Below are positions 1 to 9,219 of a stretch of DNA of 64,000 bases, piece after piece; the stretch's first letter is position 1, and every line of letters begins with the position of its first letter. The stretch spans positions 744,001 to 808,000 of the forward strand of contig NZ_JAGGKP010000001.1 of assembly GCF_017873765.1 (NCBI RefSeq). The letters are read 5' to 3'. Source of the DNA: Paenibacillus sediminis (lineage in GTDB: Bacteria > Bacillota > Bacilli > Paenibacillales > Paenibacillaceae). The notes under the pieces are model-generated. The model made no database searches, was not told the origin of the DNA, and saw only the letters and a program-made list of their open reading frames with translations. A program made the position numbers and the translations under genes.

Positions 1-1
1 G

Positions 2-253
2 CTTGAAGCTAACGTGTCATGGAATGCTAAGACAAAAGAAGTAACCATTGTAGATGATCTGACTGGATCAAAAATTGTTCTTAAATCCGGTTCCAAGCAA
101 GGTCTTGTTAATAATGCGGTTCATAAGATGACTCAACCTGTAACGATTATTAAAGGATCGACGTATGTTCCAATTCGCTTCGTAGCTGAATCTTTAGAAG
201 CAACTGTGAACTTTAATAGAGAAGAAGGAATCATTACGATTGAACGTCATTAA
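2..253 (+). CDS. C-terminal end of a copper amine oxidase N-terminal-domain (stalk) protein, partial
   Basis: The reading frame is open to the left edge of the window, so only the last 83 codons are present. The end reads as the PF07833 repeat found in many secreted Paenibacillus proteins: alternating beta strands and the hallmark stretch YVPIRFVAESLEATV, followed by a short strand and a stop. This domain is usually a non-catalytic surface or stalk module; the rest of the protein, including any signal peptide, lies outside. A strong terminator follows 22 bases after the stop. The family call is good; the overall function is unknown. Confidence 0.75.
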   Translation, partial: LEANVSWNAKTKEVTIVDDLTGSKIVLKSGSKQGLVNNAVHKMTQPVTIIKGSTYVPIRFVAESLEATVNFNREEGIITIERH

Positions 254-275
254 TTAGCAATTAGAGAAGACATCG

Positions 276-318
276 ACACCTCTGCAAAGATTATTTTTGC
301 AGAGGTGTTTAATTTTTA
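276..318 (+). terminator. Rho-independent terminator of the stalk-protein gene
   Basis: A perfect 13-bp stem (276-288 with 296-308, arm ACACCTCTGCAAA) with a 7-base loop is followed by a T-rich stretch. It ends transcription of the first gene. Confidence 0.85.
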
Positions 319-322
319 TTTA

Positions 323-451
323 TGCGGTGGAAAGGGTAGGAATTTTGTTTTTTATAATTTAGATGGTAATAAATTTGATGTATGGAGTGAATTAAGTCCA
401 ATATTCAGCAGAAAAATATCTTATCTCGCAATAGATCAAGATTCAAAATAA
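323..451 (+). pseudogene. Probable C-terminal remnant of a VOC (glyoxalase-like) protein
   Basis: One frame is open for about 42 codons and ends at TAA 449-451. It contains GRNFVFYNLDGNKFDVWSEL, which resembles the C-terminal metal-site strand of VOC-family proteins (usually F-x-F-x-DPDGN-x-hydrophobic-x-hydrophobic-W). No start codon with a ribosome site exists, and the frame runs back into the terminator of the preceding gene, so the N-terminal two thirds are gone. I read this as a decayed fragment. A chance open frame in AT-rich DNA is the alternative. Confidence 0.4.
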
Positions 452-472
452 TAAACTTATAGCTGTTAAACA

Positions 473-505
473 AAATAGCCTAACCCATGATGGGTTAGGC
501 TATTT
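473..505 (-). terminator. Terminator downstream of tRNA-Lys
   Basis: A perfect 15-bp stem (473-487 with 491-505) with a 3-base loop. Read on the minus strand it lies 14 bases after the tRNA 3' end and is followed by a T-rich tract, so it should terminate the tRNA transcript. It may also work in the other direction. Confidence 0.8.
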
Positions 506-519
506 AATATGTAGTTGTA

Positions 520-592
520 TGGGGCATGTAGGGGTCGAACCTACGACCTGCCGATTAAGAGTCGGCTGCTCTACCAGCTAAGCTAATGCCCC
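520..592 (-). tRNA. tRNA-Lys (anticodon CTT)
   Basis: The minus strand folds as a 73-base cloverleaf. The acceptor stem GGGGCAT pairs with ATGCCCC, then discriminator A. The anticodon stem CCGA/TCGG encloses loop CTCTTAA with anticodon CTT (reads AAG). The T arm contains GGTTCGACCC. CCA is not encoded. It stands alone, with its own promoter upstream and a terminator downstream. Confidence 0.95.
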
Positions 593-611
593 GCATTTAG
601 CGACAAGAATC

Positions 612-639
612 ATTATACTCCTTTCAAATTATTTGTAAA
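612..639 (-). promoter_or_regulatory. Sigma-A promoter of tRNA-Lys
   Basis: On the minus strand TTTACA (639-634) and a perfect TATAAT (617-612) are 16 bp apart. The -10 lies about 19 bases before the tRNA 5' end. Confidence 0.75.
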
Positions 640-756
640 CCCCTTTTTTGAAATTGGTCAAATTTGCAAATTGATGAAAGAAGTTTTATGTTTATGTACA
701 TACCAAATATAAGAGGCTAATTCATCATGGTTAATCACCTGCTAGGAGGGGTGCCA

Positions 757-1584
757 ATGAACTCATCAAAGACAATATGGATAACAGTCAGTACAATTTC
801 TCTTGTTGCTACATTACTGCTTATAAGCGGATTTATATATGCTGTGAAAGATATCGTTGCTCCTGCAGCGAGCGAAAATGCATCAGAAGCAAAGCATGAA
901 GCAAAGACTCAAGAACCGATGGGAAATAAAAGTGAGATCACGGTTGCTGCGATTGGTGATTCATTAGCAAAAGGAACGGGCGATGATACGGGTGATGGAT
1001 TTGTTCGCCGAGCAGTTACCCTTCTTCAAGAACGTGATGGGGTAAAGGTGAGGCTTCTGAACAACTTAGCAATTAACGGGCTCACAACGGATAGACTATT
1101 ATCGAAGTTGGACGAGAAGGGCGTTCAATATGTACTTAAGAGATCCGATATTATTTTGCTGTCGATCGGCGGAAATGATTTATTCCGCGCAGAACAGACG
1201 AATCATAGCAGGAATATGCAAGATATAACATTGCGTATCCCAAGTAAGGAAGAGATATTAAAAGTATCAGATACAGCTTCTCTGCGGCTTCAAACGATAT
1301 TAGGACGGATCCATCAGATAAATCCGGGGGCGAAGATTATATATGTCGGATTGTATAATCCGTTTGCTGACTTGAAACAGATGAGAGAAGTTGGCAATGA
1401 AGCTGTGACAGACTGGAACTATAGAGCGGCTAAAATGACTAGTAAAGATAACAACATCATGATCATACCAACCTTTGATTTATTTCAAGAAAATATAAAG
1501 AGCTATTTATCGTCAGATCATTTTCATCCGAACGGAGACGGATATGAGCAAATCGCTGAACGAATCATACAAGGAATTCAATAA
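757..1584 (+). CDS. Membrane-anchored or secreted GDSL/SGNH hydrolase
   Basis: A 275-residue SGNH-hydrolase-family esterase or lipase, probably acting outside the membrane. The N-terminus is a signal peptide or anchor (hydrophobic about residues 8-30) followed by an acidic/lysine-rich linker. Block I is IGDSLAKGTG with the nucleophile Ser, block III is GGND, and the C-terminal catalytic Asp-His is in SSDHFHPNGDGY. ATG 757 is chosen because AGGAGGG (744-750) sits 6 bases before it; ATG 727 in the same frame has no ribosome site. The substrate cannot be told from sequence. The ABC exporter genes start 27 bases downstream and may be co-transcribed. Confidence 0.85.
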   Translation: MNSSKTIWITVSTISLVATLLLISGFIYAVKDIVAPAASENASEAKHEAKTQEPMGNKSEITVAAIGDSLAKGTGDDTGDGFVRRAVTLLQERDGVKVRLLNNLAINGLTTDRLLSKLDEKGVQYVLKRSDIILLSIGGNDLFRAEQTNHSRNMQDITLRIPSKEEILKVSDTASLRLQTILGRIHQINPGAKIIYVGLYNPFADLKQMREVGNEAVTDWNYRAAKMTSKDNNIMIIPTFDLFQENIKSYLSSDHFHPNGDGYEQIAERIIQGIQ

Positions 1585-1611
1585 CGAATACGGACTGGGT
1601 GAAGCCTCCAT

Positions 1612-2598
1612 ATGATAAGTACGAATGAAGAGATTGTATTATCTGTTGAACACATTAAAAAAAAAATAGGAAAACGTTGGATCATTGATGACGTCACATT
1701 TGATATAAGAGCGGGCGAAATATTCGGATTTCTCGGTCCTAATGGTGCAGGAAAGACGACGACGATTCGGATGCTTGTCGATTTGATTAAACCGACCGAT
1801 GGGGTCATTAAGGTGTGCGGGTATGATGTAAATCGCGATCCAGAGCGTGGGCTGAAGTATGTTGGATCGATTGTTGAGAACCCTGAAATGTACACCTATT
1901 TGACAGGCTTTGAGAACTTAGAACATTTCGCAAGAATGCAGCCCGGTATTACAAAGGCGCGGATCGAAGAAGTCGTAGAGACGGTTCGATTGACAGAACG
2001 GATACACGATAAAGTGAGCACCTATTCGCTCGGTATGCGTCAACGGCTTGGTATTGCTCAGGCTTTATTAGGAAGGCCGAAGCTGCTTATATTAGATGAG
2101 CCGACGAACGGTCTAGACCCTAAAGGAATTAAAGAGATGCGTGCCTTCATTAAACAATTAGCAAGCAGCGGCATGGCTGTATTTGTGTCTAGCCATCTGC
2201 TCAGCGAGATCCAATTGCTTTGCGATCGGGTAGCAATTATTAGCGGAGGGAAAGTGCTTGCCGTAGGAAATGTGAATGACTTAATTGCGGAAAGTTCAAA
2301 TTATATCATTTGGGACTTTACACCTAGACAGCTAGGGTTACAAATTCTTGCTTCCAACACTGAAGTGATGATCGTGCGCAATGTTGAATCGGTATTAGAT
2401 GATTCCGTTATTGCGAATATGAACAAGGACGCGGTCGTTGTTCAGATGCCAGAAACAGCTGTTCCTGCTGCCGTTGCCGAACTGACATCAGCAGGTGTAT
2501 CCGTCAAATCTGTTCAAAAAGTGACTCCGACTCTAGAACAGTTATTCCTCAGAATGACAGAAGGTGAAGCCATTGATGAATCTCATTCCGCTTATTAA
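1612..2598 (+). CDS. ABC transporter ATP-binding protein (ABC-2 export type)
   Basis: A 328-residue cytoplasmic ATPase energising the permease encoded next. Walker A is GPNGAGKTT, the signature is YSLGMRQRLGIAQALL, and Walker B is LLILDEPTNGLDP followed by the switch His in SSHLL. The roughly 100-residue C-terminal extension is usual for DRA/CcmA-type exporters. The last 23 bases overlap the permease gene, a typical coupled pair. The substrate (drug, lipid, lantibiotic or none) is not visible. Confidence 0.92.
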   Translation: MISTNEEIVLSVEHIKKKIGKRWIIDDVTFDIRAGEIFGFLGPNGAGKTTTIRMLVDLIKPTDGVIKVCGYDVNRDPERGLKYVGSIVENPEMYTYLTGFENLEHFARMQPGITKARIEEVVETVRLTERIHDKVSTYSLGMRQRLGIAQALLGRPKLLILDEPTNGLDPKGIKEMRAFIKQLASSGMAVFVSSHLLSEIQLLCDRVAIISGGKVLAVGNVNDLIAESSNYIIWDFTPRQLGLQILASNTEVMIVRNVESVLDDSVIANMNKDAVVVQMPETAVPAAVAELTSAGVSVKSVQKVTPTLEQLFLRMTEGEAIDESHSAY

Positions 2599-3562
2599 AA
2601 ATGAGACTATTAAAATCATAAAGAAAAAACGTTTCTACGTCATATTACTCATTTTATTAGTCTTAGTTCCTATTTTTACATATGCGCAAATGCGTCAAGC
2701 TCAAAATAACCGTCAAAAATTTGAAGGGGATTGGCGGCTTGAACTGCAGCAAGCGATAACTGATAATCAAAATTCACTAGGGAGCGATCGGGTTCCTGAA
2801 GAGTGGAAGAAATACCGCCGGATTTATATTGAGCAGATGCAATATTACTTAGAGCATGATATTAATCCGAATGAACCCAATGGTGTTACGTTCACCCGGC
2901 AATTTTTAGACAATTCGATCTCGTTGTTTATTCCTCTATTAGTTACTGCAGTTGCGTCAGACATCGTATCGGGTGAACGGACATCAGGCACGATAAAAAT
3001 GCTGTTAACAAGGCCGGTAAGAAGGTGGAAAATACTGCTCAGCAAGCTGATCGCGCTAGTGATGTTTATTTCACTCATTATCGTATCCACCGTTATCATT
3101 TGTTACTTGATTTCGGGTGCTTTTTTCGGGTACGGAGGATTTAATGTTCCTGTATTTACAGGCTTCTTGCTGTTTGATTCGGACGTAGATATGTCTACCG
3201 TTCATGCGGTTACTTCATGGCAATATATTCTCATGCAGTGTGGGCTTACTTGGTTCGTAGGGGTCGTTGTCGGCGTCCTTGCCTTTATGGTGTCTGTACT
3301 CGTTCGAAGTACGGCGGCAAGTATTGTGACGATGATGGCAGCGCTCATAGCAGGCAGCATTTTAACGAATATGGCTGCATCTTGGAAAAGTGCCAAATAT
3401 TTGTTTATGGTTAATTTGCAACTTACGAACTATTTATCAGGTACTCCAGCCCCCATTGAAGGCATGAATCTGCCTTTTTCGCTTGTTGTACTTAGTTTAT
3501 GGGCACTTGCAGCTTTAATCATCTCATTCCTTGTCTTTACGAAACAGGATATATTGAATTAA
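2576..3562 (+). CDS. ABC-2 type transporter permease
   Basis: A 328-residue integral membrane protein, partner of the preceding ATPase. The first transmembrane segment is at about residues 17-33, then a hydrophilic extracellular region of about 90 residues, then five more hydrophobic segments. The stretch SGERTSGTIKMLLTRPVRR is the amphipathic coupling-helix motif of ABC-2 permeases. ATG 2576 is chosen because GAAGGTGA (2560-2567) precedes it by 8 bases; GTG 2564 is inside that ribosome site. Confidence 0.88.
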   Translation: MNLIPLIKNETIKIIKKKRFYVILLILLVLVPIFTYAQMRQAQNNRQKFEGDWRLELQQAITDNQNSLGSDRVPEEWKKYRRIYIEQMQYYLEHDINPNEPNGVTFTRQFLDNSISLFIPLLVTAVASDIVSGERTSGTIKMLLTRPVRRWKILLSKLIALVMFISLIIVSTVIICYLISGAFFGYGGFNVPVFTGFLLFDSDVDMSTVHAVTSWQYILMQCGLTWFVGVVVGVLAFMVSVLVRSTAASIVTMMAALIAGSILTNMAASWKSAKYLFMVNLQLTNYLSGTPAPIEGMNLPFSLVVLSLWALAALIISFLVFTKQDILN

Positions 3563-3580
3563 AATGGACAAGGATAAGAA

Positions 3581-3620
3581 AACATCTGTTTGCATTTATT
3601 CGTTAGATGTTGGGCTTTTC
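3581..3620 (+). terminator. Weak hairpin before parE, possible terminator
   Basis: AACATCT (3581-3587) pairs with AGATGTT (3605-3611) across a 17-base loop, followed by a T-containing stretch. The short stem and long loop make this a weak call. Confidence 0.35.
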
Positions 3621-3653
3621 TACATAACGTTAGAAATTAAAGGGGGAGCATGA

Positions 3654-5636
3654 ATGGTCGAACAGGTCGAGTTATTTGCAGATGGATCCCAGAACGGTGG
3701 AAATAATGGCTCGGGATACGATGCTGACGACATTCAAGTGCTCGAGGGGCTTGTTGCGGTTCGCAAACGACCAGGTATGTATATCGGTAGTACAAGCTCA
3801 TCGGGGTTACATCATCTGGTATGGGAGATTGTTGACAATGCTGTCGATGAGCATCTAGCAAAATTTTGCTCCAAAATCGATATTACCTTACACAAAGATG
3901 GTTCTATAACAGTTCATGATAACGGACGCGGTATTCCGACAGGAATGCACAAAACAGGAATCCCTACGCCGCAAGTCGTATTTACGATTTTGCATGCTGG
4001 AGGTAAATTCGGCGGGTCGGGCTATAAAAAGTCCGGCGGTTTGCATGGTGTTGGTGCGTCAGTAACAAACGCATTGTCTGAATGGCTGGAGGTGGAAATT
4101 TACCGTGATGGTAAAATACACCGTCAGCGCTTTGAATATTGGGTGGATGATCAAGGAATAGAGCATGTGGGCGAGCCAGTGACGGATCTAGAGGTCATAG
4201 GCAATACGAATCGTACAGGAACGAAAGTTACTTTTAAACCGGATATTCGGGTGTTTAAAGGCGGGATTTCGTTCAACTACGATACGCTGGCTGAGCGTCT
4301 GCAAGAAATTGCGTTCCTGAACTCAGGGCTCAAAGTGGTGCTGAAGGATGAACGATCAGATCGCATGGATGAGTTCTTCTATGAGGGCGGAGCGAGTCAA
4401 TTTGTTCAATTCTTAAATGAAGAGAAAGACGTTCTTCACGACGTTATACATTTCGTTGCGGAAAAAGACGATATTGAAGTAGAAGTGGCACTTCAGTATA
4501 ACGCTGGTTATACAGAGACTATCGCTTCCTTCGTAAACTCGATTCCGACTAGAGGCGGCGGTACGCATGAAACCGGTTTTAAGACGGCTTATACTCGCGT
4601 AATGAACGATTATGCGCGTAAAGCTGGCCTTTTGAAGGAAAAAGATAAAAATCTTGAAGGTAACGATCTCAGGGAAGGAATGATGGCAGTCATCAGCGTC
4701 AAAATGTCTGAAGTTGAATTCGTCGGTCAAACGAAGGATCAACTCGGCAGTGCTTCTGCACGAAGTGCGGTTGATGCGATTGTATCGGATCATATGCAGC
4801 AATTTTTAGAGGAAAATCCGCAAATCGCGCAAATGCTGATTAAGAAGGCTATACAGGCATCTAGAGCGCGTGAGGCCGCTCGTAAAGCGCGTGATGAGAT
4901 GCGCTCGGGCAAAAAGCGGAGTGAAAGCTCGAACCTTGGCGGTAAGCTCACTCCAGCCCAGTCGAAGGATTATACTCGGAACGAACTGTTCATCGTCGAA
5001 GGGGATTCTGCAGGCGGGTCAGCCAAGCAGGGCCGAGATTCGAAGTATCAAGCCATCTTGCCTCTAAAGGGTAAGCCAATGAATCCGGAGAAAGCTAAGC
5101 TTGCTGATATCCTCAAAAATGAAGAATACCGAGCGATCGTATCCGCGATTGGAGCGGGTGTCGGTACAGAATTCGCTGTGGAAGACAGCAATTATGCCAA
5201 AATTATTATTATGACGGATGCGGACACGGACGGAGCGCACATACAAGTGTTGCTGCTTACATTCTTTTACCGTTATATGAGAGAGCTAATTGACGCAGGA
5301 AAAGTGTATATTGCTCAGCCTCCACTCTACAAAATTACACAGAAATCCGGGAAACTTGAAACAGTACGTTATGCTTGGACGGATGAGCAGCTGCAAAACT
5401 ACTTAAACGAATTTGGCAAAGGTTACGAAATTCAGCGTTACAAAGGACTCGGTGAAATGAATCCCGAACAATTGTGGGAAACGACGATGAATCCGGAGGG
5501 TCGTACGCTCTTGCAAGTTAAAATCGAAGATGCTGCGAAAGCCGAACGCCGAGTGACTACACTCATGGGTGATAAAGTAGATCCTCGTAAGCGCTGGATT
5601 GTAGAAAATGTCGATTTCACAGAGTTTGAGGAATAG
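3654..5636 (+). CDS. parE: DNA topoisomerase IV subunit B
   Basis: The ATPase subunit of topoisomerase IV, which decatenates daughter chromosomes. It is 660 residues, normal for ParE. The GHKL ATPase domain shows [22 protein letters not shown] and [14 protein letters not shown]. The transducer has QTKDQLGS, where GyrB usually has QTKTKLGN. The TOPRIM part has [15 protein letters not shown] and DADTDGAHI, and the end has [13 protein letters not shown] 3654 follows AGGGGGA at 3641-3647; another ATG at 3650 is out of frame. parC starts 11 bases after the stop, so the pair is an operon. GyrB is the alternative, but the motifs and the parC neighbour favour ParE. Confidence 0.93.
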   Translation: MVEQVELFADGSQNGGNNGSGYDADDIQVLEGLVAVRKRPGMYIGSTSSSGLHHLVWEIVDNAVDEHLAKFCSKIDITLHKDGSITVHDNGRGIPTGMHKTGIPTPQVVFTILHAGGKFGGSGYKKSGGLHGVGASVTNALSEWLEVEIYRDGKIHRQRFEYWVDDQGIEHVGEPVTDLEVIGNTNRTGTKVTFKPDIRVFKGGISFNYDTLAERLQEIAFLNSGLKVVLKDERSDRMDEFFYEGGASQFVQFLNEEKDVLHDVIHFVAEKDDIEVEVALQYNAGYTETIASFVNSIPTRGGGTHETGFKTAYTRVMNDYARKAGLLKEKDKNLEGNDLREGMMAVISVKMSEVEFVGQTKDQLGSASARSAVDAIVSDHMQQFLEENPQIAQMLIKKAIQASRAREAARKARDEMRSGKKRSESSNLGGKLTPAQSKDYTRNELFIVEGDSAGGSAKQGRDSKYQAILPLKGKPMNPEKAKLADILKNEEYRAIVSAIGAGVGTEFAVEDSNYAKIIIMTDADTDGAHIQVLLLTFFYRYMRELIDAGKVYIAQPPLYKITQKSGKLETVRYAWTDEQLQNYLNEFGKGYEIQRYKGLGEMNPEQLWETTMNPEGRTLLQVKIEDAAKAERRVTTLMGDKVDPRKRWIVENVDFTEFEE

Positions 5637-5647
5637 AAGGTGAGCGG

Positions 5648-8083
5648 ATGAGTTTATTGGAAAATTTTTTACCGGCCTATCTCGAAGAGGTCGTCGGTGA
5701 CCGATTTGGTCGGTATTCCAAATATATTATTCAAGATCGGGCCATTCCGGATGTACGTGATGGATTAAAGCCTGTTCAGCGGCGTATTCTGTACGCAATG
5801 TATGATTCAGGCAATACGCCGGACAAGCCATACCGTAAGTCAGCGAAGACGGTTGGGGATGTTATGGGTAATTATCACCCGCACGGTGATTCTTCTATTT
5901 ATGACGGCATGGTAAGAATGGCACAGCCTTGGAAAATGGGTCATGTACTCATCGACGGGCACGGAAACTGGGGATCGATAGACGATGATCCTGCGGCGGC
6001 AATGCGTTATACCGAAGCGCGGTTGTCTCCGATTGCTATGGAAATGCTGCGTGATATCGAGAAACGGACGGTACTGTTCAAAGATAATTTCGATAATACG
6101 ACGAAAGAACCTGTTGTTCTTCCGTCCAGGTATCCCAATTTGCTCGTAAATGGTTCGAGTGGTATTTCTGCTGGTTTTGCTACTGAAATCCCGCCTCACA
6201 ACTTACGTGAGGTGATCGATGCCGCCATCGCGGTCATGGAGAAGCCGGATATTACGCTTGACGAGCTAATGTACTTCGTGAAAGGTCCGGATTTCCCGAC
6301 TGGCGGACTGATTATGGGTGAAGAGGGGATTCGCGAAGCTTATCGGACTGGCAAAGGGCGAATCTACCTGCGCGCGAAAGTTGAAATAGAGTCCGTTCGC
6401 GGCGGAAAAGAGCAAATCGTCATTACCGAGATTCCTTATCAAGTTGTCAAATCTCGTTTAGTAACCGCGATGGAAAATATTCGATTAGAGAAAAAAGTAG
6501 AAGGAATCGCAGAGGTTCGGGATGAGAGCGGGCGAGATGGACTTCGTATTGTCGTTGAGCTGAAGAAGGATGCGGATAGCGAAGGTATATTAGCATATTT
6601 GCTGAAAAAGACTGACCTGCAAGTGGCTTACAATTTCAACATGGTGGCCATTGTCAATAAGGCGCCTCAGCAGCTAGGGCTGAAACCAATCCTTGAAGCG
6701 TATATTGCCCATCAGCGCGAGGTCGTTACACACCGTACGCAGTATGATTTGGAGAAGGCAGAGGACCGCGCTCATGTGCTCGAAGGACTTGTTAAAGCAC
6801 TTAACATTTTGGATGAAGTCATCGCAGCGATTAAAGCGTCGAAGAATCGTCAAGATGCGCAAAACAATTTGCAATGGATGTTCGGGTTTACGGAACGCCA
6901 AGCGGACTCCATTCTTACTTTGCAGCTTTATCGGTTAACGAATCTCGAAATCACATCTTTGGAGAAAGAACTGGACGAGGTGCAGAAAAAAATTGCAAAT
7001 CTGCGCGGCATATTGGAGAGCGATAAAAAGTTAGTCAGTGTAATTCGTAAAGAGTTGACGGAAATCAAAGAAAAATACGGGATCAACCGTCGTTCCTCCA
7101 TCCAAAGCAAGGTGGAAGAGATCAAAGTCAATCTCGAGGTCATGGTTACCGCAGAAGATGTGATGGTAACTCTTTCGAATGAAGGATATATCAAACGCAC
7201 AAGTATGCTCTCGTTCACAAGGTCTGGCGGTGAGAGAGAAGGTTCAGGTGTGAAGGAAGGCGACTATATTCGCTCTATTCTAGAAGTGAATACACTAGAT
7301 AACCTGCTCATCTTCACCAATCGTGGTCAGTATTTCTTATTACCTGTTCACCAAGTACCAGAATTCAAGTGGAAAGACAATGGAACGGCGCTGGTCAATG
7401 TTATTCCGGTGGCTAAAGAAGATACGATTGTTAGTGTCATACCTGTCAAGAACTTTGATGAAGCCGGGCAATCACTCGTTTTCGTAACGAAGCGAGGACA
7501 AGTGAAACGAACGGAGCTCAAAGACTATGAAACGAACCGTTCCAGTGCAGTGGCTGCAATGAAGTTAGCTGCAGACGATGAAGTCTTGACGGTAAAGGTT
7601 AGTAATTCCAGTAAAGATATTATGCTGGTGACGAAGTATGGCATGGCCATTCGCTTTAAAGAGCAGGAAGTCAATAGTATGGGACGCGTGTCTGGCGGTG
7701 TACGGGGTATTCAGCTGAAAGATGATGACGAAGTGGTGTCCGCGCTTTGGGTAGAAGATGAAGAAGGCGAAATTTTAACAATCACGGATTTGGGCTATGC
7801 AAAGCGGTCGCTCCTTCTTGATTATCCTACACAAAGCAGAAGCGGAAAAGGCATGCTGACGTTTGAGTTTAAGGAAGGGAAGCGTGTCCGTCCGAACGGC
7901 AGTAGGCTCATTGGCGCATTCCATACGAAGGAAGAAGTTGCATTTACGGCAGCGAACAAACAAGGTGAATTGTTCACCTTCACATCTGAGCAAGCTCCAA
8001 TTTCAGATCGGAAATCAACAGGTAAACAAGTGGTTCCTGTAGATAAAAATGATGAGTTAGTCGCTGTTTTTGTTAAGCCATAA
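5648..8083 (+). CDS. parC: DNA topoisomerase IV subunit A
   Basis: The DNA cleavage-rejoining subunit of topoisomerase IV, 811 residues, working with ParE as A2B2. The catalytic tyrosine is Tyr121 in RYTEARLS. The quinolone-resistance region reads [11 protein letters not shown] with Ser82-Ser83 present. The tower and coiled-coil are at about 340-480, and the C-terminal beta-pinwheel with degenerate blades at about 500-800. The lack of a clear GyrA box (QRRGGKG) supports ParC over GyrA. AAGGTGAG before ATG 5648 is the ribosome site. A terminator follows the stop. Confidence 0.93.
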   Translation: MSLLENFLPAYLEEVVGDRFGRYSKYIIQDRAIPDVRDGLKPVQRRILYAMYDSGNTPDKPYRKSAKTVGDVMGNYHPHGDSSIYDGMVRMAQPWKMGHVLIDGHGNWGSIDDDPAAAMRYTEARLSPIAMEMLRDIEKRTVLFKDNFDNTTKEPVVLPSRYPNLLVNGSSGISAGFATEIPPHNLREVIDAAIAVMEKPDITLDELMYFVKGPDFPTGGLIMGEEGIREAYRTGKGRIYLRAKVEIESVRGGKEQIVITEIPYQVVKSRLVTAMENIRLEKKVEGIAEVRDESGRDGLRIVVELKKDADSEGILAYLLKKTDLQVAYNFNMVAIVNKAPQQLGLKPILEAYIAHQREVVTHRTQYDLEKAEDRAHVLEGLVKALNILDEVIAAIKASKNRQDAQNNLQWMFGFTERQADSILTLQLYRLTNLEITSLEKELDEVQKKIANLRGILESDKKLVSVIRKELTEIKEKYGINRRSSIQSKVEEIKVNLEVMVTAEDVMVTLSNEGYIKRTSMLSFTRSGGEREGSGVKEGDYIRSILEVNTLDNLLIFTNRGQYFLLPVHQVPEFKWKDNGTALVNVIPVAKEDTIVSVIPVKNFDEAGQSLVFVTKRGQVKRTELKDYETNRSSAVAAMKLAADDEVLTVKVSNSSKDIMLVTKYGMAIRFKEQEVNSMGRVSGGVRGIQLKDDDEVVSALWVEDEEGEILTITDLGYAKRSLLLDYPTQSRSGKGMLTFEFKEGKRVRPNGSRLIGAFHTKEEVAFTAANKQGELFTFTSEQAPISDRKSTGKQVVPVDKNDELVAVFVKP

Positions 8084-8097
8084 CAAATTGTAATTTT

Positions 8098-8150
8098 AAA
8101 TCGGTTTTCTTGTTTCGAAGGGTGAGACGAGGAAACCGATTTTTTTTATT
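8098..8150 (+). terminator. Terminator of parE-parC
   Basis: AAATCGGTTT (8098-8107) pairs with AAACCGATTT (8133-8142), with further weaker pairing inside, followed by a run of T. Confidence 0.8.
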
Positions 8151-8257
8151 TGCGTATTTATGAGATTTTGGAGGATTTTACCTATTTTTAGCGAACATTA
8201 AAGATTAATGGCATAAAATATGGAAGTACAATATGATGCAACCTTGGAGGGGATGAC

Positions 8258-8662
8258 TTGCAAACTTCAGATTTCGCTAAACTATGGACCAAACTGACTA
8301 GAGATTATAAATTGCATATGGATAACAATCTTGCGCCCTCATTGACTGAATCTCAATTAACAGTGCTAGAAGTTTTGTTAGATCATGACAAAATGAAACC
8401 ATCTGACTTCATTCCTTTTTTATCTACAACACCTGCAGCAGTAACGATGCTGTTAGATCGAATGGAGAAGAATGGTCTCATAGCAAGGGAGCGGGACATG
8501 AATGACCGGCGAATTGTGTGGGTGTCCATATCTGAGAAAGGGAGACAAGAAACGCTTCGCGGAATTCAAATTCGAGATGAATTTATGTCAGCAGCGTTAA
8601 ACCGAATCTCAGCTCATAACCAGCAGTTGCTTATATATTTACTTGGCAAAATAACAAGTTAA
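8258..8662 (+). CDS. MarR-family transcriptional regulator
   Basis: A 134-residue winged-helix repressor of the MarR type. The recognition helix region is SDFIPFLSTTPAAVTMLLDRMEKNGLI and the wing is ERDMNDRRIVWVSISEKG, the typical D-x-R-[DR]-x-R signature. The start is TTG 8258, because GGAGGGG (8246-8252) lies 5 bases before it and the ATG at 8253 is out of frame. It has no obvious own operator. It precedes a second MarR gene and an MFS pump by about 100 bases, but a sigma-A promoter lies between, so co-transcription is uncertain. Confidence 0.85.
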   Translation: MQTSDFAKLWTKLTRDYKLHMDNNLAPSLTESQLTVLEVLLDHDKMKPSDFIPFLSTTPAAVTMLLDRMEKNGLIARERDMNDRRIVWVSISEKGRQETLRGIQIRDEFMSAALNRISAHNQQLLIYLLGKITS

Positions 8663-8669
8663 TATACAT

Positions 8670-8698
8670 TTGACAATTGTTTTCATACCTGATTTAAT
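8670..8698 (+). promoter_or_regulatory. Sigma-A promoter of the MarR-MFS operon
   Basis: A perfect TTGACA (8670-8675) and TTTAAT (8693-8698) are separated by 17 bp. Transcription would start near 8705, just before the palindromic operator. Confidence 0.8.
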
Positions 8699-8715
8699 AG
8701 AGGTCAGTCAAAAAT

Positions 8716-8737
8716 AATATTTCGTGTACGAAATATT
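8716..8737. promoter_or_regulatory. Palindromic operator, probably for the MarR protein encoded next
   Basis: A perfect inverted repeat: arms AATATTTCG and CGAAATATT separated by TGTA. It lies about 11-32 bases after the predicted transcription start and 27 bases before the regulator's ATG, as expected for autorepression by a MarR dimer. Confidence 0.7.
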
Positions 8738-8763
8738 TGAGATTAAATGAAATAGAGGTTGGC

Positions 8764-9219
8764 ATGATGAACGACCCTCAAGATCAACTCCAGAAAATCG
8801 TCAATTCTTTCCGTCAATTGCATCAATTGTTTTACCAAATCAGACGGAAAGATTTAGATGAAGTTGGATTGACATCAATTCAATTTATTGTGCTTAAAAT
8901 TATTAGTGAGAACCCAAATATCGGGTTGTCTGAATTGGCACAGTTAAGCTACATGGGCAACAGTACAACGAGTGGAGTTGTAGATCGCCTTGTTAAAGCA
9001 GGCCTTGTCGTTCGGGAGAGATGTATGGAGGACAGACGGTCTATTTCTTTGCATCTTACAGAAAAGGGAGTGGAGCTTAGAAATTTAACCTATTCGATTG
9101 GACTTAAGCGTCTGTCACCATTGCTGGAGCTTCCAGCTGATGACATCGAGCAGCTTTTAACCATCCACCAAAAAATGATAGAGAAGTTAACACAGAGGAG
9201 AGAGACAGAACCACAATGA
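8764..9219 (+). CDS. MarR-family regulator, likely repressor of the adjacent MFS pump
   Basis: A 151-residue winged-helix protein. The helix-turn-helix covers GLSELAQLSYMGNSTTSGVVDRLVKAGLV and the wing RERCMEDRRSISLHLTEKG. Two consecutive ATGs (8764, 8767) follow the site AGAGG at 8754-8758; I take the first. An upstream in-frame TTG at 8737 would put the start inside the operator and is unlikely. The stop overlaps the MFS gene by 4 bases (ATGA), so the two are translated together. Together with the palindrome this gives a self-repressed regulator-pump cassette. The inducer is unknown. Confidence 0.88.
   Translation: MMNDPQDQLQKIVNSFRQLHQLFYQIRRKDLDEVGLTSIQFIVLKIISENPNIGLSELAQLSYMGNSTTSGVVDRLVKAGLVVRERCMEDRRSISLHLTEKGVELRNLTYSIGLKRLSPLLELPADDIEQLLTIHQKMIEKLTQRRETEPQ

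Noticed and set aside
3564..3653. A 29-codon open frame ending exactly at the base before the parE ATG
   Set aside because: It has no ribosome site and no recognisable sequence, and it includes the weak hairpin between the two operons. The abutment is most likely chance.
4413..4802. A 129-codon minus-strand frame inside parE
   Set aside because: It is antisense to a well-conserved gene, with odd composition and no ribosome site.
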